Source: Paulinella micropora (Eukaryota > Cercozoa > Imbricatea > Euglyphida). From it: a DNA stretch of 50,100 nt. This document shows, in pieces, positions 1 to 8,465 of the stretch. Position numbers and translations under genes: made by a program. The first letter of the stretch is position 1, and every line of letters begins with the position of its first letter. The stretch spans positions 175,146-225,245 of the forward strand of contig BJOX01000196.1 in assembly GCA_009731375.1 (NCBI GenBank), given 5' to 3'. A model generated the notes under the pieces. It saw only the letters and a program-made list of their open reading frames with translations. It was not told the origin of the DNA and did not search any database.

Positions 1-37
1 TTTTTCCCCCCCCCCCCCCCCCCCCCCTTCCCCCCGA
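1..37. repeat. Polypyrimidine tract at window edge
   Basis: T5 followed by a long C run ending in CTTCCCCC. Similar poly(C)/poly(G) runs sit next to assembly gaps elsewhere in the window, so this edge may be a contig junction. Confidence 0.8.
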
Positions 38-531
38 TTTTCGGGGCAAACCTCATGGGCGGGCAACCCGGCCAGACCATGCTCGCTGATTGCACAATCA
101 CTGAGCGCCAGGCTATGCAGGCCGGCCGGCAACCCGGCTAAGTCCTCATCTGTGAGCTTGCAGTCGTCGATCGACAGCCTGCGCAGCACTTTGCTTAGTG
201 ATGCACATCTTAGCAGATCTCGCAGAAACTCGGTGTTCTCATCTCCTCTGAACGAGATTCCCAAATGTCGTAGCGGGAGGGTCGACAGCGATCGGAAATC
301 GATTCTCTCGTCCATTTCCAAAATGTCGCCGCAAAGATCAAGGTGACAGAGACTGCGAAATTTGGTCAGGGACGCGAGACCCGTCTGAGTAATATCAGAC
401 TTCCAACCAAGCTCGAGTTTTTTAAGTTTTGCTGCCACGTTCGCCAGCCGCGCGAGTTTTTCTAAGTGCCAGACGCGTACCGGGTCTAGTTTTAGTTCTT
501 AGACTAGGGGCAATGTTTCCAGCTGGCTTAG
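38..531 (-). pseudogene. Leucine-rich-repeat protein fragment
   Basis: Reading the minus strand from about 531 downward gives regularly spaced leucines in LRR rhythm, for example LKKLELGW, FRSLCHLDLCG, LRRLSIDDCKLTDEDLAGLP and LHSLALSDCAISEHGLAGLP. The alternating 'L..L.L..C.I' units resemble the cysteine-containing or ribonuclease-inhibitor LRR class. The fragment runs off the left edge and begins at a (TCTA)n island. An in-frame TAA (499-501 on the plus strand) lies inside an 18-nt segment, 486-503, bounded by CTAG direct repeats; removing it keeps the frame. It is probably the C-terminal part of the F-box/LRR gene at 1365-2173, separated from it by about 830 bp of simple repeats, but the join is inferred. 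Confidence 0.6.
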
Positions 532-532
532 C

Positions 533-594
<62 letters not shown>

Positions 595-682
595 ATCCAT
601 CTACCGACTTACCTATTTATCTACCTGTCTGTCTACACACCTAACTTCCTACCTACCTAGCTACCTACCTATCTACCTACCC

Positions 683-735
<53 letters not shown>

Positions 736-755
736 ATCTATCTATCTGTGCTGTG
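532..755. repeat. (TCTA)n tetranucleotide array
   Basis: Almost uninterrupted TCTA units with a degenerate middle section (600-685). It starts exactly where the LRR coding sequence stops. Confidence 0.95.
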
Positions 756-785
756 TTATGTGGTTGAGTTGGTTGTGGATAAGTG

Positions 786-1020
786 ATGGCCTTCTTTGTC
801 ATTGTCATTGTCATTGTCATAGTCATTGTCATTGTCATTGTCATTGTCGTTGTCATTGTCATTGTCATTGTCATTGTCGTTGTCGTTGTCATTGTCATTG
901 TCATTGTCATGGTCATTGTGATTGTCATTGTCATTGTCGTTGTCATTGTGATTGTCATTGTGATTGTCGTTGTCATTGTCATTGTCGTTGTCATTGTTAT
1001 TGTCATTGTCATTGTCATGC
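786..1020. repeat. (ATTGTC)n hexanucleotide array
   Basis: About 39 units of ATTGTC with scattered variants (GTTGTC, ATTGTG, ATGGTC). The long open frames on both strands here are products of the repeat, not genes. Confidence 0.95.
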
Positions 1021-1063
1021 ACTCACTGAGATGGGGGGGGGGGATGGTAGACGACGAAAAGGC

Positions 1064-1232
1064 AGTGTATATAAGGACGAAAAGGCAGTAGTAGAGGACA
1101 AAAAGGCAGTAGTAGAGACAAAAAGGCAGTAGATAAGGACCAGTCGGTAGTAGATAAGGACAAATAGGCAGTAGTAGAGGACAAACAGTCAGTAGTGGAG
1201 GACAAACAGGCAGTAGATAAGGACACAAAGGC
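1064..1232. repeat. ~23-bp minisatellite
   Basis: Seven to eight diverged copies of a unit containing GGACAAAAAGGCAGTAG. Adjacent to the hexamer array and to a (TC)n tract, it forms one continuous repeat island. Confidence 0.8.
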
Positions 1233-1299
1233 ATTGTTTTCTGGTTGATAATGTAGGTGTTGTGGGTAAGCGGCGGCCTCCGTGCACTCACTGACCCAC

Positions 1300-1310
1300 T
1301 CGGTTCTCTC

Positions 1311-1360
<50 letters not shown>
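1300..1360. repeat. (TC)n tract
   Basis: About 60 bp of TC dinucleotides. It borders the LRR coding remnant that resumes at about 1365 on the minus strand. Confidence 0.95.
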
Positions 1361-1361
<1 letters not shown>

Positions 1362-1364
1362 GTA

Positions 1365-2173
1365 TCAATCGAAATTGCCCATGAATCGGTAACGCACCTC
1401 GAGCCGCCTGAGGTCCGCGAGGCCTTCCAGGCACTGGAAGGGGCGACCGTTTAACTTCTGCCACGTTTTGGACTTTTCTTCGCTCGTGGGCACCTTTTCT
1501 TCTTGATCGTCGTCCGGACCGAAGTGAGACTGGGATGAGAGGACGCTGAAGCTCTGCAGTGATTGACATTTGGCCAGGACAGCACGCGTTTTGGCTTCAT
1601 TCAGAAAGAACGACGTTTCCAGTTGCAGGAGCGCGTGCGGCGCCCGCAAGGCAGCCAGCGCCGCCGGCAAAACATACTATTCCTTGTAGTCAAGCAGACG
1701 CAGGCTGCGGACGGCCGCCGGTGCGCGTAGCAGCCCGACGAGATCCCTGCCTCGCACCGTAAGCTCGTCTATGCGAAGCCCTTGTAGTAGCTCCTGGGCC
1801 GTGCTGTTGTTCGCCGAGACGCGGCTCAGGCCTGACACCTTGGCCTTGCCACGGTACAAACCCAAGAGCTGCCGGTGGTGCTGCTGGCTCAGGTCAATCT
1901 CGGGCTGCCGAAATCCCTGCCAGAAGCTTGTGGCGCCCGTGACCAGCTGGTTGAGCTGGCGGTTGACCAAGGCTAGCGCGGGGACGTCGGAAATTTCTGG
2001 TTGAGCTGGCGGTTGACCAAGGCTAGCGCGGGCACGTCGGAAATTTTCAGACATTCACGCACCAGTTTCCACACATCGTCAGGGATGGAGAGGCGGGCCG
2101 GGGCGCAGCTGTGCGCCGACGCTTTGGCTGGGCTTTTCGGCTCCTGCCGGACATTCATTCTTTCTTTTTGCAT
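1365..2173 (-). pseudogene. F-box/LRR protein, interrupted
   Basis: The ATG at 2171-2173 opens a frame with an F-box-like helix (LSIPDDVWKLVRECL, then DVPALALVNRQLNQ), the usual Skp1-binding N-terminus of an SCF ubiquitin-ligase receptor. It is followed by leucine-rich sequence (LRIDELTVRGRDLVGLL, VRSLRLL, LLQLETSFF). Two things break the frame. First, a 50-bp tandem duplication (1947-1996 and 1997-2046, one mismatch) shifts it by two; removing one copy puts the F-box in frame with the LRRs. Second, an in-frame TAG (1677-1679) lies inside a 27-nt segment, 1667-1693, bounded by GCA repeats. The coding remnant ends at the (TC)n island, and similar LRR sequence resumes beyond 531. Substrate unknown. 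Family call is fairly secure; whether the locus is functional is not. Confidence 0.65.
1947..2046. repeat. 50-bp tandem duplication inside the F-box gene
   Basis: Two adjacent 50-bp copies differ at one base (1983 versus 2033). The length is not a multiple of three, so the duplication alone breaks the F-box/LRR frame. Confidence 0.95.
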
Positions 2174-2240
2174 GCTATAGACAGAGGAATTACTTTTGGT
2201 AGTTTATAAAAAATAACGGAAGAAAAAAGACCAGAAAAAT

Positions 2241-3690
2241 TTTAATTTAGAAAGATAGCTGACTTTTCGGCCGGGTCAAAAAAAGCAGCAAACTGCGGCA
2301 AGTCTCGCGCGAGTTTGTAGCCGCAAATCTCGGCAAACTTCGCGCGAAACTTTCTTTCACCGCAAGATTCGGCCAGCGACTGAATTTTTTTTTTTTTTTT
2401 AGCAAAGAGCATTTCGGTAATCCTGCTAAATTTAATGTAAAAAATTTCGGGAAAGATTGGAGTGCGGGGAAATAACAGAGAAATCATTAATTTTCCCCGC
2501 CCGCCATTCTTTCCCGTAATTTTTTACATTAAATTTAGCCAATTGTCAAAATGACGAATTTTTTTTCTCATATTCTCCAGAACCCGGTGAACTTCGCGAA
2601 ACTTTCTTTCACCGCAAATTCCAGCAAATTTCGCGCGAAACCTTCTTTTCACCGCAAATTTCAGTAAGTTTCGCGCGAAACTCTCTTTCACCGCAAGATT
2701 CTGCCAGCGACTGATTTTTTTTTTTTTTTTAGCAAAGGACATTTCGGTAATCCTGCTAAATTTAATGTAAAAGATTTCGGGAAAGATTGGCGGGCGGGGA
2801 AAATTACAGAAAAAGCATCAAATTTCCCCGCCCGCCAATCTTTCCCCAATTTTTTGCTATCACAAATTTAGACAATTGCAAAAATGACAAAATTCTTTTT
2901 TTTCTCATGTTGTCCGGAACCCGGTGAACTTCGCGAAACTTTCTTTCACCGCAAATTTCAGCAAATTTCGCGCGAAACCTTCTTTTCACCGCAAGTTCCA
3001 GCAAATTTCACACGAAACTTTCTTTCACCACAAAATTCGGCCTGCGACTGAATATATATATATATATATCCATATATATTTTAGTATTTCGGCAATCCTG
3101 CTAAATTTAATGTAAAAAATTTCGGGAAAGATTGGCAGGCGGGGAAAATTACAGAAAAAGCATAAAATTTCCCCGCCCGCCAATCTTTCCCTAATTTTTT
3201 GCTATCACAAATTTAGACAATTGCCAAAATGACAAAAAAAAAATTTTTCTCATGTTGTCCGGAACCCGGTGGACTTCGCGAAACCTTCTTTCACCGCAAA
3301 TTCTAGCAAATTTCGCGCGAAACCTTCTTTTCACAGCAAGTTCCGGCAAATTTCACACGAAACTTTCTTTCACCGCAAAATTCGGCCTGCAACTGAATTT
3401 TTTTTTTTTTTTTAGTATTTCGGCAATCCTGCTAAATTTAATGTAAAAAATTTTGGGAAAGATTGGCGGGCGGGGAAAATTACAGAATAAAGCAAAATTT
3501 CCCCGCCCGCCAATCTTTTCCCAATTTTTTGCTGTCTCAAATGTAGCCAAATGCCAAAACGACAAAATTCTTTTTTTTTCTCCTGCTGTCCGGAACCCGG
3601 TGAAGTTCGCAAAACCTTCTTTCACCGCAAATGTCGGGAAGTTTCGCGCGGAACCTGTCTAAACCGCAAAATTCGGCTACAGAAGATTTT
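2241..3690. repeat. ~330-bp tandem array with hairpins
   Basis: Four to five units, period about 328-348 bp. Each holds three or four ~36-bp subrepeats of the type TTCGCGCGAAACCTTCTTTT + CACCGCAAA (centre TTCGCGCGAA is palindromic), a T-run or TA-run, then a long inverted repeat. The arms are GGGAAAGATTGGCGGGCGGGG and its complement around a loop of about 18-20 bp (around 2475-2510, 2780-2845, 3130-3190 and 3455-3515). A related single-hairpin remnant lies at about 4706-4775. No convincing coding sequence. Confidence 0.85.
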
Positions 3691-4148
3691 TTTAAGGGAG
3701 TAGAAGAAGGGACACGGAGAAAGAAAAAAGGAACACGGAGGGAGGAAGGGGAGGGAGGGAAAGGAAAGAGGCGGGCACCAAAAAAAATGCGTACTGTTCT
3801 GTTTTTAGTCTCTTTCTCCACTGTCTTGTTTTTTTTTAAAGATGAAAAGAAAAGCAAATATCTCACTTTAAAAAAAAAGAGAGAGAAGGGCAGCCAGCTC
3901 TTTTTTTTTTTAAAGAACAAAATAGCCCAGAACTTTTTCGCACAATTGTTGCGGGACAATGAATTCAAAGATAATGTAATTCAAGGACTGCCGCGCCTAG
4001 CCGATAGGGCCACTGCCTAAGCCGCACAACACGGTACGCTCGTGTTGCCTATAGCTCTGCGCACGGAATCCTGGGGGCTAGCCTGGCCCATCACTAACGA
4101 CAGCTTCGAGCGGGCGCTGAGCACGCACGCGCGCTGACTATTGTCCTC
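3691..4148. other. Intergenic, homopurine-rich
   Basis: Contains GGAGGGA/GAAGGGA purine runs, A- and T-tracts, and then mixed sequence. I see no supportable gene, although frame-open sequence directly upstream of 4149 may belong to the following gene. Confidence 0.6.
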
Positions 4149-4705
4149 ATGCTGCCTGCCACTCTGCGACCCGACACAAACAGCGACTTTATAGCAGACG
4201 AGCTCTACCGTATTCTCACCTTGCTGTTCAACAAGCGCGTGTACAACGATTTCTTGACCTACCTCTCGCGGCTTTGCGCGCTGTTGCGGCATGGCTGCGT
4301 GTACGAGTGCCAGTACGCTGAAACACAACCACCATACGAAGTACCAGAGCTTTCTTTCAGCATAAGAAATTACGAACAGAACCTGCAAGCAAGGGTTGCT
4401 GGACTTGTTTCAGAGAATACTCGCGTTGACGCTTCCGGGCTGGGGCAGATGCTGTTTTGCCAACGCTTGCTAGACCCACTGTACCTAGTTCAGAACTACA
4501 CGTTGCGCGATCCAGCCTCGCTACCACTAGACAGTGACCTCATGCTCCGAGCTTGGGCCTTGCAGGGCAGTGCCGCCAACGTAACGTGGAACCTCCAGGC
4601 ACCCCCCGACGCCCCCCCTTGCCGCTTGGCGCCAAGTTTGCCGGGTTTAGCCTGTGCCCAAGAAAATTTTGGTTGCGAAAAAAAAGGCAATTGCCTTAAA
4701 TGTCG

Positions 4706-4775
4706 AGAGCTTTTGGGAGAAGATCGGCGGGCGGGGAAAAATTTGGCACAAGCTGGCAGAAAAATCCCCCGCCCG
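4706..4775. repeat. Remnant of the 330-bp hairpin repeat
   Basis: GGCGGGCGGGGAAAAAT and ATCCCCCGCCCG form imperfect arms matching the hairpin of the 2241-3690 array. The remnant is embedded in an open reading frame. Confidence 0.6.
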
Positions 4776-6778
4776 GACGAATACCTGCTTCTCACCAAAA
4801 ACAAGCGCTATGTTGGTGACTTCTGCAAAGCCTACCTGCACGTGAAGGAACTATAGTCGTCAGATGAGAAAAATATGTGTACAACCTAAGGAGCAAATCA
4901 TACGATAAGTGTAAATCGATGTTGCAAATGGGCTCATCACTGACTGTACGCAATGGAGACTGTGCTATGAACATCCATAGAAGCACGGACGACGAGATCA
5001 ATTCGGCCATGCGCGATCAAGGCCGACAACTCAGCCACGGATATACACGCCCTGAGACGACGTTTTATCTCGCACACCCACTACACTCGTTTCCTACCAT
5101 CTCTGAGATGAAAAAGGTCGTGTATGACAGTGTGGAATATTTTTTGGAGGCGGGTGCACTGGGTAGCGCGTCCATCCCTGTGAACATGAAACGACTTTAC
5201 CAGGACAGGGTAAGCTCGTCGCTGATACTGGATGGGCCGCGCTGGAACATGCATGAGTACCGTTGGAGGACAGACAGGCAATGTACCGGAAGGAGATGAA
5301 CAAACAAAAAGTCTTTCAAGAACATATCGACCGTCTTGAAAAATGTGGGGCTCATGACCGGTGATATCACATGATATTTGTGATCATCAGTTATGATCTT
5401 GTTTGCCTTGCGACTGGCGTACAAATCAAGGGGCCCACCATCGACGAGATCGATTCCTGTCTGCAAAGAGGAAGACCGTTCCTGCCGGTTGACAAGCAAG
5501 GGAAACCCGTCAACTTAAAGAGTGACGCAGACAAGTGGCGAGCGATAGACATAAAGTTTGCTTTTACCGCAGTCCGACGTACCAAGAAGGGGCTGCTAGA
5601 GGTAATTTTCCCGACTGGTAAGCCACAGGAAGTCGATGAAAGGGTCCGCAGACTGGCTTTGAGGAACTTTCCTCCCAATGCCACGCCCTGGGGCTGCCTG
5701 AAAATATACGGCTTTTCCAAAATGAAGAGGACTGCAGAGCAGCGGTGCGACTTGGCCTACACAAGTACATACAACGCGACGAAAAGCACGCGGAAAAAGC
5801 CGCCGCGAGGCTCCAGGCTGCCGAGCTCCCTGGAAAAGGCAGCAAACTGACGATCACATCAAAGATGCCCATACGGATAGTCCTCCCGCGCGTGAAGGCG
5901 AGCTGTTCCAGCCTGTTAAGCCTGATGCCAGCGTTTTACCCTATCGAGAAGGTAGGCAAAAGAAAGTACCACTGTCGCGACGTTTCACTAGTTGCGCTGG
6001 ATGGACATCCCAATCGGTACTATCGCATTGTCACAGCTGGTGCAAAGGCTCTGCATAAGCAGAGCATGGCGTCGCCCAGTGAGCTAGTTGGTCTTCGAGT
6101 GTACAGAGAACCCTTTGTGAACGAAGCCAGACAACCGGACGAGCACAAGTTCTGGAGCTTGGGTGACCCATGTTCCATCAAGCAGTCCATCCACGTTTGG
6201 CCGGAATGTGGAGAAACAAAACAAAGAACACATCCAATCCCTTTCAAAGAGAAAATACAAAAACTCTGCCATCTGTTGCCCAAAGCGGGAAAAGAACACC
6301 TCCGAGTGCGATTCTTTGCCTTCAAGTGTAAACTCGCCAAAGCTATTCGTGGTGAGGGTTCGGGTACACTTGATGTAAAACAGGTATTAGCGGTTTGTCT
6401 GACGGACCGTAATCAGCTTCCAGTCGAGTTGTGACCTGAAGTAGCAGTTGACCTGTTCGACATATGGTGGCAGCACACTGCTGGATTTCAGTGCTGGATC
6501 AAAGCTATTCCCAATAAGACTCCTGGGGGCAAAGAAGCTAAAAAACCAGCCTATATATGTGAGGGTGAAACTTTGGAAGGCAAGAAGATCTCCGTGAAAA
6601 AAAATAAAGCCAAGACGTTGGATGAGGCAGCAGTCTCCTTCGAAGTGGCAGAGAACATTCCTGACCTTGATGAACATTCCGAAGAAGGAGCGACAGATCG
6701 TCCGATTCTCGTGTGGTCCGATAGCGATGAACAAGAGGAGCCACAGTGCGGTCCTAGATCAAAGGCGAGTGAGAAGAA

Positions 6779-6928
6779 AGAAGGAGAAGGAGAAGAAGAA
6801 GAAGAAGAAGAAGAAGAAGAAGAAGAAGAAGAAGAAGAAGAAGAGAAGAAGAAGAAGAAGAAGAAGAAGAAAAAGAAGAGGAAGACGACGACGCCGACGA
6901 CGACGAAGACGACGAAGACGAAGAAGAA

Positions 6929-6959
<31 letters not shown>

Positions 6960-7420
6960 AAGAAGAAGAAGAAGAAGAAGAAGAAGAAGAAGAAGAAGAA
7001 GAAGAAGAAGAAGCAGACGACGCCGCCGACGACGAAGCAGAAGAAGAAGACGACGAAGAAGCAGGAGCAGCACGAAAAGAAGGAGGTGGAGAAAAACTAG
7101 AAAAGAAACAGCAAGACGAGGAAGAAGCCAAGGAAGACGAGGAAGAAAGCGAAAAAGAAGAAGTCGAAGAAGAGGACGAGGAAGAAGGGAGTGAGGAAGA
7201 AGACGACGAAGGAGAGGGCGAGGAAGAAGATGAAGAAGAAGAGAGCGAGGAAGAAGACTACGAAGAAGAGGACGAGGACGAGGAAGAAGGGAGTGAGGAA
7301 GAAGACGACGAAGGAGAGGGCGAGGAAGAAGATGAAGAAGAAGAGAGCGAGAAAGATGACGAAGAAGGGAGCGAGGAAGAAGGCAAAGGGGCAAGCACCG
7401 ACAGTGAGTGGAGTGAAGGA
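6779..7420 (+). repeat. (GAA/GAG/GAC)n tract coding for an acidic stretch
   Basis: Imperfect trinucleotide array. In the plausible frames it encodes Glu/Asp runs; other frames give poly-Lys or poly-Arg. The latter half holds a ~100-bp direct repeat (about 7185-7250 and 7287-7350). Confidence 0.9.
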
Positions 7421-7630
7421 GGCGAAGATGACAACTTTGTGCGGTGCAACTTCTTCATCAAGAACAAGGACAGGCACTGTCTGAATAAGAAGAGAAAATC
7501 CGACAGCGAAAACGATAAGTGGCGTTGCCGCTATCATTTGCCCAACGCTTCGCGCAGTCGAGCTGGTAGCGGGGTGACCAAACACAAATGCCGTCGCATT
7601 ACCATGGCTCCAAAAAAGTCAACATCATAA

Positions 7631-8465
7631 TCATGACTTACTCAAGGCGATCGCGACGGCGGCTTCCCATCCCAGTCTGCGCTCGGAATCAGCAGCGCCA
7701 CCACGCTACACCCATCCACATTTGTGTACGCCCTCATTTTCAGGCAGTTGCTGTGAAAACATGAGGCGACAGCGAGAAAATAGAGTCAGTTGCTGTGAAA
7801 ACATGAGGCGACAGCGAGAAAATAGAGTCGACGGCGAAAAAAGGAGTGGCAGCCTTGAATAGTAGTAATGCCCTGTGGTTGTAATGATTTTTTTTCTTCC
7901 TGCTGTTGCCCCCCCCCCCCTCCACACACACAGACTCGCGGCCTCGCTATCTATCTTTTTTTTTTGTCAAGCTCACCTCTTGCTGTGCTACACGCTAATA
8001 GCAGATGCTATGATCGCGTCACATCCTAGGCTACTGAATTGCTTTTCCCCTTCGCTTCCAGTAGAGGTTTAGCTATTAATATTCATCATTAAAAGGGTGC
8101 CAGATCTAGTGTCATCAACAGAATCTACTGGGTGAAGCTATATGTGAAATCAGAGTGGCGTGTCTTATTAATATAAGTTTGATTTGACGTTCGCTTTGCA
8201 CGAGATTCAACTACTTATGTCTCAGCAGGTTTTAATTATTAATATTATGTACATATCAATACTAACTAACCTTGTGGTAAAATTTGAAAAAATATATTTT
8301 ACACTGTCAATTTCACGGAAAACATTCTCTAACTATCAATCGGACCGGCCGACATCGACTGTGTGAGGTGATGAAGCTGATTTTCCGGGAATTTCCCGCT
8401 TCACAAAAAACGGGCAGGACTATCCAGTTTTTTGGGTACATAGGGAAATTTCAATGTTTTTTCTA
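7631..8465. other. Intergenic
   Basis: Contains the 42-bp tandem pair at 7745-7828, a C10 run near 7911, a T9 run and AT-rich sequence (8170-8460). No supportable gene. Confidence 0.7.
7745..7828. repeat. 42-bp tandem duplication
   Basis: Two perfect adjacent 42-bp copies starting CAGTTGCTGTGAAAACATGA. Confidence 0.95.

Larger units (their letters stand above)
4149..7630 (+). pseudogene. Large protein with acidic tract and C-terminal C..C..CH Zn motif, interrupted
   Basis: I do not recognise the main domain. Coding-like sequence runs collinearly through 4149-4856, 4877-5300, 5371-5850, 5745-6434, 6435-6780 and an acidic tail to 7630, in changing frames. Each break coincides with a direct-repeat-bounded segment: 4842-4876 (GTG, 35 nt, weak), 5257-5282 (GTACCG, 26), 5354-5392 (ATGA, 39, holds a TGA), 5758-5765 (TACA, 8), 6427-6445 (AGTTG, 19, holds a TGA) and 6565-6593 (GTGAAA, 29). 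Skipping them yields smooth joins. About 6779-7420 is (GAA/GAG/GAC)n encoding a Glu/Asp tract, which contains one more frame change. The C-terminus has RCNFFIKNKDRHCLN, then WRCRYHLP, and a basic tail. That short Cys-Cys-Cys-His motif occurs in many giant-virus and mobile-element proteins. Whether this is one gene or two, and the start codon, are uncertain. Confidence 0.45.

Noticed and set aside
725-1361. Long open frames of repeated Met-Thr, Asp-Asn or Val-Ile
   Set aside because: They are six-frame readings of a hexanucleotide and other simple repeats.
6622-7194. Arg/Lys-rich frames in the GAA tract
   Set aside because: Only the Glu/Asp reading connects to conserved-looking sequence at both ends.
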